Notes under the pieces: generated by a model | What the model saw: the letters and a program-made list of their open reading frames with translations, nothing else | What the model was told of the DNA's origin: nothing | Databases searched by the model: none | Program-made: the position numbers and the translations under genes | Assembly: GCF_015207735.1 (NCBI RefSeq) | Contig: NZ_JADEWG010000014.1 | Location: 18,160 to 82,159 of the forward strand | Direction: 5' to 3' | Length of the DNA stretch: 64,000 bases | DNA from: [Phormidium] sp. LEGE 05292 | GTDB taxonomy: Bacteria > Cyanobacteriota > Cyanobacteriia > Cyanobacteriales > Aerosakkonemataceae | In this document: piece by piece, positions 17,299 to 25,673 of the stretch | Position numbering within the stretch: position 1 is the first letter of the stretch | How the letters are laid out: each line of letters begins with the position of its first letter

Positions 17299-18597
17299 TC
17301 ATATAAAAAAGATAAATTTGATTTGTAATTGCCAATCTTTGTCTTGTCGCAAAAGTTGAATTTCTCGGATAAATTCTCGGAAATAAAATCTGCGCTCTGA
17401 TTCAGATAAGTCTTGCCAAAATTGAGGAATAGATACAGCTTGGGCTGTTTCGCGCAAATTTACTGGTGGCAATTCTGCTAATTTTGATTGAAGTTTGGCA
17501 ATTTCTGTGCGGAGTTTGTAGGCGCGAATTTGGGAGGTTTCTTGGTCTAAAATTCCTTGTTGAATTAAGTTAGGTAGTTGGGTGAGTATTTGCTGCTTTT
17601 GCGCGATCGCACCTCCCAAATTTTTCTTCATTTCTCCCATGTCTGGTAGTTGCATTTGAGCCACTGCTTGCGGCAAATTTTGGCAGATAAGTTGAATAGT
17701 TTGATCTAATATTTCCTGATACGAAATTGCTCGACATTTAGGGAATTTAGGACAGTTAATTGGGCGTAAATAAAGATATTCTTTGTCTGTTCTGGGTGTG
17801 GTAACTCTGGCAATATTCATTGGCGATCGACATTCGCCACAAACAACTAATCCGGCTAAGGAACGAGGTGCACTAGCGGTACGGGGAGACATTCGTTGAT
17901 TGCGGCGTAAAAGGCGATCAATTTGTGCTGCTTCTTCTCTAGAAATTATCCCAACATGAGTATCAGAAATAATTTGATTATTTTTATAAGCTAAATCGCC
18001 CCGATAAACTGGGTTAATTAACCAACGTTTTCCGGTAGATACTGATATTTTTTTCCCATATTTCTTGGCTAAGTAACGAACTGCTCCTCGCAAAGAACCA
18101 AAGAGTAAAAATTGGTCAAAAAAGTAGCGAACTACAGGGGAAGAAGCTTTATCTATGATATATTTATCTTTACCTCGGCGATAACCATAAGGTGCTTTTC
18201 CGGGGGGAGGTAAGGCTTTTAACCGATTGCGGGCGTGTCCTTGTTTTAAGCGGCGGCTGCGTTGGTTATTTTGAATTTCTTGTAATAGTTTGAGCAAGTC
18301 TATTGTGCTGTTTTGCGAAATAGAAGAATCTTTTTCTGCGATAATCAATTTAATGCCTAGAGATTCGATTTCTTGCAGGCGATCGCATACTTCCTGTACA
18401 GAATCTCCTAACTCTGCTAAACTGCGAATTAGTAAATTTTCTGGTGGTTCAATTTGGCTGTCGGTTAAAAGTTTTTGGAGTTGTTGTCGTTCTCCTAAAT
18501 CTTGGTAAATTTGCTCTATTTCCGGGGGAAAAATAGATATTTCCGGTGTTGTTTCCCACAGGGGATCGCTGTAAATGTAAGCAATGCTTTTTACCAT
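17299..18597 (-). CDS. large serine recombinase-like protein, catalytic residues lost
   Basis: The protein has the three-part plan of large serine recombinases. A resolvase-like region covers residues 1-110. A Recombinase domain starts at GKAPYGYRRG and includes GSLRGAVRYLAKKYG and WLINPVYRGDLAY. A zinc ribbon (CGEC, then Cys in INCPKFPKC) and a C-terminal coiled coil follow. The resolvase part is degenerate. The usual YxRxS start is AYIYSDP, and the DRLGRD helix motif reads AELGDS, so the catalytic Arg residues corresponding to 8, 68 and 71 of gamma-delta resolvase are absent. The ATG at 18597 is preferred to the TTG at 18627 because the fold begins there. XisF-type recombinases of cyanobacteria are the nearest known relatives. 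It may now only bind DNA. Confidence 0.8.
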   Translation of the reverse strand: MVKSIAYIYSDPLWETTPEISIFPPEIEQIYQDLGERQQLQKLLTDSQIEPPENLLIRSLAELGDSVQEVCDRLQEIESLGIKLIIAEKDSSISQNSTIDLLKLLQEIQNNQRSRRLKQGHARNRLKALPPPGKAPYGYRRGKDKYIIDKASSPVVRYFFDQFLLFGSLRGAVRYLAKKYGKKISVSTGKRWLINPVYRGDLAYKNNQIISDTHVGIISREEAAQIDRLLRRNQRMSPRTASAPRSLAGLVVCGECRSPMNIARVTTPRTDKEYLYLRPINCPKFPKCRAISYQEILDQTIQLICQNLPQAVAQMQLPDMGEMKKNLGGAIAQKQQILTQLPNLIQQGILDQETSQIRAYKLRTEIAKLQSKLAELPPVNLRETAQAVSIPQFWQDLSESERRFYFREFIREIQLLRQDKDWQLQIKFIFFI

Positions 18598-18757
18598 TAG
18601 CCGATCGGTTTCTAATAGATGAAACAAAGAGTTTATCTGGAAATCAGAATAAAAGTAATCTTTTAAAATGTTAATTTGGCTACCACCACAAGCAAAATTA
18701 GGGTAACAAAAATCTTGGTTTTCTGTTCCCTTTCCTCACCGATAGACGTTAATTTAT

Positions 18758-19120
18758 TCAAACCTGACTCAACTCAATAATGTTACCATCAGGGTCTTGA
18801 GTAAATAGGGCTGGACGACCGGAAGCACTGACTTGAAAAGGGCAATTATAAGAGATCAATTGCTGTTTAGCAGCGTCTAAGTCAGTAACAGAAAAAGCTA
18901 AATGGCGATTGCGTCCCCACTTTTGGGAATCTACCATATCTGGGACTATTTTATCAGTAACAATTAGGTGAATTTGGAAGTTCCCAATTTCATACCATGC
19001 ACCGGGGAATTTTAGCGATCGCTCTACTTTAGATAATCCCATTATCTTCCCATAGAAATGTTCAGATTGTTCTAGGTTAGCAACGAGAATAGCTGCGTGA
19101 AGGCTTTGGGTAATCTGCAT
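18758..19120 (-). CDS. VOC-family (glyoxalase/dioxygenase fold) protein
   Basis: This 120-residue single-domain protein has the two beta-alpha-beta-beta-beta units of the vicinal oxygen chelate fold. The first begins LHAAILVANLEQSEHFYG and the second begins NRHLAFSVTDLDAAKQQL. Probable metal ligands are His8, His in RHLAF, and Glu near the end in DPDGNIIELSQV, which is the classic closing motif. Substrate is not deducible. The lactoylglutathione-lyase label often given to such proteins would be a guess. It is followed downstream by the recombinase-like gene with a 160-base gap. Confidence 0.85.
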   Translation of the reverse strand: MQITQSLHAAILVANLEQSEHFYGKIMGLSKVERSLKFPGAWYEIGNFQIHLIVTDKIVPDMVDSQKWGRNRHLAFSVTDLDAAKQQLISYNCPFQVSASGRPALFTQDPDGNIIELSQV

Positions 19121-19503
19121 GATTGCTCAAATTATACTAAGTAATGGGAAATAATTTATTGTGAAATACAAAATATGGAATAATATTAATTTATCATCAT
19201 TGGTGCCAGTTGGGGTATCTACAAAAAGAGGTGTTTGAGAACATAGATGATACAAGATAAGCAAGTGTTTGTCGGTTTGAGCCACAGGTGCAGGATATCT
19301 GTATTATGAGTATATTCTGAATCAATATATTAAGAAAAATTAGATGCTCCCTTAAAAGGTGAGTTGATGTGAAAGTAATTAGCTACAATATAAAACTGAC
19401 GATGAATTTATTCTGGAATTGGTGCTACATTACTAAAGAGCGCGTGAACCGATACAATTCTAATGGGTGCGAATGATTAACTTTAATCGAGAAAGGTGTA
19501 ATT
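19121..19503. other. intergenic region without recognised features
   Basis: This 383-base AT-rich gap lies between divergent genes. Short start-to-stop frames are present but none has protein-like composition or a ribosome site. It should contain the promoter of the 19504-25452 cluster. I cannot place a convincing -35/-10 pair. Confidence 0.4.
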
Positions 19504-20121
19504 ATGTCAGAAATTAGCAAGGAGGAAATGCGGGAAAGACTGGGAAACATTGACCAGATCCGCGACATTATTTTTGGCCCTCAGTTGCGAGAATATGATA
19601 ATCGCTTTGAGAAGATAGAATCGGACATTTCTCTGTTACAGCAAGAAATGCGCGATCGTATCGATCAGGTAAAGACAGTTGTATCTACAGAACTACGTTC
19701 AGCATTTGATTCTTTAGAGAAAAAGCTCAGGTCTATTAGCTTAAGTTATCAAGAGGAAATTAGCGATTTACGACAACAAGTCGATCGGGTAAATAAAAAA
19801 TTTACTAATGCTGTAGAAGCACTGGATCAAAATGTTGACAACCAGACTAATTCAATTCGCAAAGAACTAACAGAAAGTAGAACGAAACTACAAGAAGATG
19901 TTCGGACTTTGAGAATTCAAGTTTTTGAAGAATTAGAGCGGCGTTTATCATCAATGAGAGATACGAAAGTCTCTAAAGATGATGTAGCAGAAATTATGTT
20001 TGAATTGGGAATGCGACTGAAAGGAAATGAGTTTGTTCCGCAATTAAAACAAGCTGTAACTGTAGAAGATGATGTTTACACGGATATCCCGATTATAGAA
20101 GAAAGCAAAAAATGGGAATAG
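19504..20121 (+). CDS. coiled-coil protein, first gene of GTPase/OmpA cluster
   Basis: This 205-residue hydrophilic protein has heptad-rich sequence over about residues 25-150 (EIEQEM/LRQQVDRVNKKF-like patterns), predicting a long parallel coiled coil. It has no membrane segment or signal. The N-terminal SKEEMRERLGNIDQIRDIIFGPQLREYDNRFEKIE resembles a short cap seen in cyanobacterial proteins of unknown role; the key residues are GNIDQIRDIIFG. The C-terminus ends VYTDIPIIEESKKWE. It lies 88 bases before the OmpA/BON membrane protein. A scaffold or adaptor binding that protein or the GTPase would fit, but no partner is proved. An AAAGGTG site lies about 9 bases before the ATG. Confidence 0.8.
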   Translation: MSEISKEEMRERLGNIDQIRDIIFGPQLREYDNRFEKIESDISLLQQEMRDRIDQVKTVVSTELRSAFDSLEKKLRSISLSYQEEISDLRQQVDRVNKKFTNAVEALDQNVDNQTNSIRKELTESRTKLQEDVRTLRIQVFEELERRLSSMRDTKVSKDDVAEIMFELGMRLKGNEFVPQLKQAVTVEDDVYTDIPIIEESKKWE

Positions 20122-20209
20122 TCTAAAACTCACGAGTTGAAAGCTTAAAGATAAGTTTTCAACTCCCTACTTCGAGTACTCTAAGAGCTAGAATCAGGGG
20201 TTATTACTT

Positions 20210-22678
20210 ATGAGCTTATTTCAAGAAAATCCAGCTGAAATTAATCAGCTGGAATCTTTTAATTCTCAGCCTAATCACCTTAACCAAGAAACAGAAGTTG
20301 AGGTAGCAAAGCTAGTCAACTTATTAGTTGACTTACAAATTATTAGACAAGATAAATATAGTAATGAGTTAATTCCTGATAGTAGCGAAACGTTAAATGT
20401 AAGCTCAGAAAGTACCCAACAGGATATAGAAGTAGATAATGCAGAGGGAGAAAAAGAAAACCAGGAAGATTTACCAACTGCTACCCCAGCAGCTACCGAA
20501 AAACCAACCGAGCAATTAAACTCACCTCCAGAAGTTCAGAATGAATTAGAAGTATCGAAACCTTCTGAATCATTGCTGGAATATTATGATGAAAATGTAG
20601 AAGAATTATACGATGCTTATAAACGTTTGCAAGTTCTATTATTAGAACCAGAGTTAGCTGAAATACAAGCTTTAATTAGCAACTTTGCCCAAAAAATTGC
20701 TAATTTTGAGCAGCAAATTTATCACCCAGAGCAATTAATTAATTTACTTTTACCGATCGTCGATAAATTAATTCAAGCTAAAACCCAGGAAGATAAAGAC
20801 AGCATAGCTGCTGCTATTGCAGCAGCAATTCCATCAGCAATCTCTCTCGAAGTTCGCCAAGAACCGCAGAAAATAGCACTAGCAATTGCACCGGAAATAG
20901 CAGTAGCGATTAAGGAGCAAATCAAGCTAGATCCAGCAACAATGATTGAGGCTCTTACCCCAATTATCGATCGGGTAATTGAGAATAAAAGAGAAGAAGA
21001 TAAAGAAGCTTTAATTGCAGCGATCGCACCTTTACTTCCGCCAGCAATTTCGCAACAAATTCGCAAACATCCCCAAGAAATTGCTCAAGCGATCGCACCT
21101 GAATTAGCAGAAGCAATTAAAGAACAAAATAAAATAGATGAAAATGCTATTTCCAAAGCATTAGCATCAGAAATGGGAAAAGCGATTAAAGAACAAATAG
21201 TAATTGAACGAGATGCGATGGTAGATGCTCTCTACCCTGTGATTGGGAGTACTATTAGCAAATACATGGCGGATGCGATTCGTTCGATTAATGAAAAAAT
21301 TGAGAACACTTTCAGCTTTGAAGGAATAAATCGCAAAATTCGCGCCAAAATCCAGGGAGTTTCAGAAGCAGAACTAATTCTTAAAGAAGCTATTCCTTTT
21401 ACGGTTCGTGCCGTATTTTTAATTCACAAAAGTTCAGGTTTGTTAATCGCAGAGGTTCAACCAGAGGACAAAGAAAAACTAGAATCAGATATGGTAGCAG
21501 GGATGCTCACAGCTATTCGCAGCTTTGTCAATGATTGTATTGCTCGATCGGGAGATGTTTCCGAAATTGATGCGATCGACTATGGCAATTCTAAAATTGT
21601 TTTAGAAGTAGCAGGATATTGTTACTTATCAGTGGTAACTCAAGGGAAAACTCCTCAATGGTACATCCGCCAAATGCAGCAAACTCTCTACAATATTGTG
21701 CAAATTGCTGGTAATGAAATCGAAACTTTTGCCGGAGATCCTGATATTATTCCTGAAAAAGTTCACGAGCTTTTAGGAACATTAATTAAAATCGGCAAAC
21801 CTGCTGCAAAACGTCAAGGTTTTCGACTTCCTGGACTGTTAGTTGTTGCTTCTTTACTGCTGGGTGTAATTATCTTACCTTGGGGATTCTGGCAATATCG
21901 TCAAGACATAGATCGCCGTTTAGAAAAAGATGTAACTCAAGCTTTAACATCAACTCCAGAATTAGCTGTTTATCGTTTAGAAGCGCGTGTTAGTGATGGT
22001 AAATTGCAGCTTTTGGGAAATTTACCAAATCAATATCTCCGTACAAAAGCTGAAGAAATAGCCAAAAAAATTGCCCCAAATCAGTTGTTAGAAAACAAAA
22101 TTATAGCAGTGGAAGTACCGCCGAATCCTGTGGATATAGCGTCGGAAATCAAACGAGTAACTTCTACTTTGAATAAAATCAATGGAATTACCGTTTATTC
22201 CTTATACTCAAATGGTAAAGTGTTCGTTAAAGGAACGGTATCTCAGATTGAAGATGGGGAAAAAATTACTCAAGCATTTAAGCAAATTCCGGGGGTGAAA
22301 ACTGTTACTAATACGGTGCAAATTCAACCGCAAGCGATCGCTACCCGGATTTATTTTGACTCAGGCTCAGCAGAGTTAAAAGCAATAAATCAAAACAAAA
22401 TTTTGCAAATAAAAGCATTTTTAAACGAGTATCCAAACTTGTCTTTGAGAATTATGGGTTATAGCGATCCTATAGGTTCTCTGGATACCAACCTGAAGTT
22501 AGCACAATCTCGTGCAGAAACAATTAAAAATGCTTTAATTACTCAAGGAATCGATCCAAAAAGATTGCAAGCTCTAGCAGCACCTACGCCTCCTCTAGGT
22601 GTAGATTCTCAAAAACCATTATGGTTAGCTAGATGCGTTGAATTTCAACCTGTGGTGTCGAAGGAAATCAATAAATAA
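20210..22678 (+). CDS. membrane-anchored BON/OmpA protein with cytoplasmic longin/roadblock-like region
   Basis: This 822-residue protein has an acidic, disordered residue 1-120 region. Repeats of about 70 residues start near 180, 249 and 339 (LLPIVDKLI..., ALTPIIDRVI..., ALYPVIGSTI...; each with an Ala/Ile-rich APEIA-AIKEQ helix). A domain at about 398-510 (RAVFLIHKSSGLLIAEV, MVAGMLTAIRSFV, GYCYLSVVTQG) resembles longin/roadblock folds. One transmembrane helix lies at about 541-560. Two BON-like domains follow (about 565-705). An OmpA C-terminal peptidoglycan-binding domain follows from 711 (IYFDSGSAEL, NLKLAQSRAETIKNALI). It should span the cytoplasmic membrane, gripping the wall outside and offering a GTPase-binding platform inside. 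The GTPase gene starts 2 bases after its stop. Confidence 0.85.
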   Translation: MSLFQENPAEINQLESFNSQPNHLNQETEVEVAKLVNLLVDLQIIRQDKYSNELIPDSSETLNVSSESTQQDIEVDNAEGEKENQEDLPTATPAATEKPTEQLNSPPEVQNELEVSKPSESLLEYYDENVEELYDAYKRLQVLLLEPELAEIQALISNFAQKIANFEQQIYHPEQLINLLLPIVDKLIQAKTQEDKDSIAAAIAAAIPSAISLEVRQEPQKIALAIAPEIAVAIKEQIKLDPATMIEALTPIIDRVIENKREEDKEALIAAIAPLLPPAISQQIRKHPQEIAQAIAPELAEAIKEQNKIDENAISKALASEMGKAIKEQIVIERDAMVDALYPVIGSTISKYMADAIRSINEKIENTFSFEGINRKIRAKIQGVSEAELILKEAIPFTVRAVFLIHKSSGLLIAEVQPEDKEKLESDMVAGMLTAIRSFVNDCIARSGDVSEIDAIDYGNSKIVLEVAGYCYLSVVTQGKTPQWYIRQMQQTLYNIVQIAGNEIETFAGDPDIIPEKVHELLGTLIKIGKPAAKRQGFRLPGLLVVASLLLGVIILPWGFWQYRQDIDRRLEKDVTQALTSTPELAVYRLEARVSDGKLQLLGNLPNQYLRTKAEEIAKKIAPNQLLENKIIAVEVPPNPVDIASEIKRVTSTLNKINGITVYSLYSNGKVFVKGTVSQIEDGEKITQAFKQIPGVKTVTNTVQIQPQAIATRIYFDSGSAELKAINQNKILQIKAFLNEYPNLSLRIMGYSDPIGSLDTNLKLAQSRAETIKNALITQGIDPKRLQALAAPTPPLGVDSQKPLWLARCVEFQPVVSKEINK

Positions 22679-22680
22679 GT

Positions 22681-23214
22681 ATGTCTACAATCTCGAAAAA
22701 AATTTGTTTAGTGGGTGATTTTGGGGTAGGGAAAACTAGTCTGATTAGGCGGTTTGTCGAACGTGAATTTAGCGATCAATATCTTTCAACTGTAGGAGTA
22801 AAAATTTCGCGAAAAACTATTGAATTACCACAAAAAATAGAGCAGAAATTTGAAAAGTTACAATTGATGATTTGGGATTTAGAAGGTCATACTAAATTTA
22901 AGGCGATCGCACCATCCTATCTCCAAGGAGGTAGCGGCGCGATTATAGTTGCAGACGTTACCCGCCAAGAAACGATCGATCGTTTAGAAGAACATTTAAA
23001 CCTATTTTTATCAATTAATCCTAAAGGATTTATTATCATTGCTTTTAATAAATCAGACTTATTTGATGAGGAAAAAATGGAGAAATTACTTACTACTTAT
23101 GACTTTAGCCAGCAGGCGCAAGTTTTATCCAGTTATGCCACTTCTGCAAAAACAGGTAAAGATGTCGATATCATCTTTGAACAACTAGCTTACAAAATAG
23201 TTTTTCCCGAATAA
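22681..23214 (+). CDS. Ras/Rab-like small GTPase
   Basis: This 177-residue protein has all five G motifs: G1 GDFGVGKTS (12-20, Lys18), G2 Thr37 in STVG, G3 WDLEGH (64-69), G4 NKSD (122-125) and G5 TSAK (153-156). The Ras-superfamily order and size are typical. The catalytic Gln of Ras/Rab is His69 here, and the usual DTAGQ is DLEGH, so hydrolysis may be slow or need a partner. There is no C-terminal prenylation Cys. Bacterial Ras-like GTPases such as MglA work with roadblock-type partners. The preceding gene encodes such a candidate only 2 bases upstream, so translational coupling is likely. Confidence 0.92.
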   Translation: MSTISKKICLVGDFGVGKTSLIRRFVEREFSDQYLSTVGVKISRKTIELPQKIEQKFEKLQLMIWDLEGHTKFKAIAPSYLQGGSGAIIVADVTRQETIDRLEEHLNLFLSINPKGFIIIAFNKSDLFDEEKMEKLLTTYDFSQQAQVLSSYATSAKTGKDVDIIFEQLAYKIVFPE

Positions 23215-23288
23215 ACTATTTACTAATTTAACAAAGAAAAAATGGTTGCCTTAGCTTTATGAGGGAATAATTATTCAGGAATTTTACT

Positions 23289-25253
23289 ATGAAACGATCA
23301 AAAATTGAGCAAATTTTTAAACAAAAGCTGACTTCTATAGAGTATTTAGTGATAAATGATACTTTTAAAGTAGTCGAAATATCATCGGGAGTGCAAAACT
23401 TTACTGAATTTTCTTCAGAAGCAATATTGAATAAAGATGTAAATGAAGTTTTTCCCGAATTAGTGGGAGTAGAATACATACTTACGGAAATTTTACAAGG
23501 CGATCGCCAATACTTTGATTATAAAGGTATTGCGCGTTTAACTGCTTCTAATTCTACTTTATACCTCGATATTTATATTATTAAAGACGATGAAATTATG
23601 AGTAATCAATTACTCATAATCTTAGAAGATGTCACAGAAAAAATGCTCCTAGAGCAAACGTTGATTCAAAGAAACAATGAATTAGAACTGTTATTTAGTA
23701 GGCTATCCGCTTCTAATCAATACATCGATAAAATTATCGGTTCAATGGCAGATGCTTTAGTAGTGACTAACCAAGCAGGAAAGATTAAAACTATAAATAA
23801 AGCAGCTGAGAAGTTATTTGAATATAGTGAAAACGATTTAATTAACCAACATATATCAACGATAATTAGTGATAATCAAGACCAAGTAAAAATAATTTCC
23901 GAAAAACTCATATCTACTGGAGAATCTTTAGCAGATATAGAATTAATTTGTAAAACTAAAACGGGTCAACCAATTAACGTCGCCTTTTCCTGCTCTAATA
24001 TTCCTACAGAAATCCCTGGAATTAAAGATTATTTATATATTGGTAGAGATATTACCGACAAACAAAAAATTGAACAGGAAAGAAAGCGTGTAGAAAAGCG
24101 TTTGTTTGCCCAGTACTTCATCAGTCGTGTTCTGTCAAATTCAGTCACTCTTAAGCAAGCATTACCAAAAATTTTCCTCTCAATATGTGAAAGTTTAAGT
24201 TGGGATATAGGCGAATTTTGGATGCCTGAAATAAACAATGAAAATTGTTATTTGAAATGTTTAGATATTTGGTTTAAACCATACTTAAAAATTCCTGAAT
24301 TTATTGAAGTAAGTAAGCAAACAGTTTTTCAATTAGGTGAGGGTTTACCCGGAAAAGTTTGGCAAACAGGTACTCCTCAATGGAGCAGCGATCTAATTAA
24401 CGATCGTAACTTTGTGCGATCGCAAGTTGCTGCTAATGCTGGAATAGCCAGTGCTTTTGCATTTCCTATCCAGTATGAAAATGAAATTTTAGGAGTCATG
24501 TCTTTTTTTAGCCGCCAGTGGCAAGAATGCGACGAACATTTATTACAAACAATGCTAACTATTGGGAATCAAATAGGACAATTTATCCAACGGGAAAGAG
24601 CAGAATTGGCGTTGCGCTTTGAACAGGAACAAACCGAACACTTGTTGCTGAATATCTTACCGTATAAAATTGCTCAAAGATTAAAACGTCACCCCAGCAC
24701 TATTGCTGATTATTTTAGTCAAGTTAGCGTGATGTTTGCTGATATTGTTGGGTTTACAGAGCTTTCTTCGAGAGTGTCTGCAACGGAACTGGTAGAAATA
24801 TTAAATGAGATTTTTTCGGAATTCGATCAATTAGCAGAGAAACATAATTTGGAAAAAATTAAAACCATCGGCGATGCTTATATGGTGGTAGCAGGGTTGC
24901 CAAAAGCACGACCGGATCACGCGGTCGCGATCGCAGAAATGGCGCTCGATATGCAAGCAACTATTGCACAATATAATGAAGAAACCAACAACTCTTTAAG
25001 TATCCGAATTGGCATTAATAGCGGAGATGTAGTTGCTGGTGTAATTGGGACAAAAAAATTCACTTATGATTTGTGGGGTGATACCGTTAATATTGCTAGC
25101 CGCATGGAATCTCATGGATTGCCCGGAAAAATTCAAATAACAGAAACAACCTATCAATATTTGCGCGATCGCTACTTATTAGAACCACGCGGCTATATCG
25201 AAATCAAAGGTAAAGGAGAAATGCTCACCTATTTCTTAAAAGGGAGAATTTAA
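23289..25253 (+). CDS. class III adenylate cyclase with PAS and GAF domains
   Basis: This 654-residue soluble protein has a PAS-like domain (about 10-110) and a second PAS with PAC end (about 150-260, IGRDITDKQKIEQ). A GAF domain follows (about 285-435, with GEGLPGKVWQTG and GIASAFAFPI). A linker helix carries HLLLNILPYKIAQRLK, and the cyclase domain covers about 470-654. Metal-binding Asp residues are in MFADIVGF and IGDAYMV. The substrate pair is Lys in EKIKTIGDAY and Asp in YDLWGDTVNIASRM, the adenylate rather than guanylate signature. It lies 74 bases after the GTPase gene and 1 base before a zinc-ribbon gene. It probably makes cAMP in response to a ligand or redox cue. Confidence 0.93.
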   Translation: MKRSKIEQIFKQKLTSIEYLVINDTFKVVEISSGVQNFTEFSSEAILNKDVNEVFPELVGVEYILTEILQGDRQYFDYKGIARLTASNSTLYLDIYIIKDDEIMSNQLLIILEDVTEKMLLEQTLIQRNNELELLFSRLSASNQYIDKIIGSMADALVVTNQAGKIKTINKAAEKLFEYSENDLINQHISTIISDNQDQVKIISEKLISTGESLADIELICKTKTGQPINVAFSCSNIPTEIPGIKDYLYIGRDITDKQKIEQERKRVEKRLFAQYFISRVLSNSVTLKQALPKIFLSICESLSWDIGEFWMPEINNENCYLKCLDIWFKPYLKIPEFIEVSKQTVFQLGEGLPGKVWQTGTPQWSSDLINDRNFVRSQVAANAGIASAFAFPIQYENEILGVMSFFSRQWQECDEHLLQTMLTIGNQIGQFIQRERAELALRFEQEQTEHLLLNILPYKIAQRLKRHPSTIADYFSQVSVMFADIVGFTELSSRVSATELVEILNEIFSEFDQLAEKHNLEKIKTIGDAYMVVAGLPKARPDHAVAIAEMALDMQATIAQYNEETNNSLSIRIGINSGDVVAGVIGTKKFTYDLWGDTVNIASRMESHGLPGKIQITETTYQYLRDRYLLEPRGYIEIKGKGEMLTYFLKGRI

Positions 25254-25254
25254 A

Positions 25255-25452
25255 ATGCCAGAAAATAATCCCCAATTAACCCCTGATGAACTGCAAGAAT
25301 GGCAAATGAAAATTACTATTGCCAACCTGCATAATATTCTCTGCCACTGTCGCAATTGTAACCAAGAATGGGTAGCCTCCTCTTACGAAAACTGTAGTTG
25401 TGGGAGTACAGATGTTGAACGTATTCTTTGCTGGCAATTTCCTGACGACTAA
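25255..25452 (+). CDS. small zinc-ribbon protein
   Basis: This 65-residue protein has CHCRNC (Cys30, 32, 35) and CSCG (Cys48, 50), a compact Cys-rich knuckle likely to bind zinc. The N-terminus is a short amphipathic helix (LTPDELQEWQMKI) and the C-terminus WQFPDD is acidic. The ATG is one base after the cyclase stop, so it is translationally coupled and is probably a partner or regulator of this cluster. The family is not recognised. Similar mini ribbons occur in hydrogenase maturation and rubredoxin-like proteins, but the spacing here differs. Confidence 0.75.
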   Translation: MPENNPQLTPDELQEWQMKITIANLHNILCHCRNCNQEWVASSYENCSCGSTDVERILCWQFPDD

Positions 25453-25476
25453 CAATTTAAAATAGTGGCTACCAAC

Positions 25477-25552
25477 TAAGCTTGCATCGCATCTAAATTG
25501 TATATTTTTGGTGTTAGGCAAAAATATACAATTTAGATGCGATGCAAGCTTA
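25477..25552. repeat. perfect 34-bp inverted repeat
   Basis: Arm 25477-25510 and arm 25519-25552 are exact reverse complements around an 8-base loop. The arm begins TAAGCTTGCATCGCATCTAA. It lies between convergent genes (the zinc-ribbon gene and sdhA). There is no adjoining long T run, so it is not a standard terminator. Confidence 0.92.
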
Positions 25553-25593
25553 TACACTACCGATGTCACTGGACATAATCTAAGAGTTGAATT

Positions 25594-25650
25594 GGGGGAA
25601 CTTAGCAAATTTTTGGTATTTAAAAACCAAATTTATCTCCTAAATTCCCC
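25594..25650 (+). terminator. imperfect large hairpin between convergent genes
   Basis: GGGGGAACTTAG (25594-25605) pairs with CTAAATTCCCC (25640-25650) with one mismatch, enclosing an inner TTTGGT/ACCAAA stem. It may terminate transcription from one or both sides. No T run follows on the plus strand. Confidence 0.4.
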
Positions 25651-25673
25651 TGTAAAGAACTGAGGAAAAGAAG

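Noticed and set aside
17299..18597. Active integrase of an inserted element
   Set aside because: No att-like direct repeats or cargo genes surround it and catalytic residues are missing.
20773..21066. Minus-strand frame inside the OmpA/BON gene
   Set aside because: It arises from the Ala/Ile-rich repeats of the real gene and has no independent start signal.
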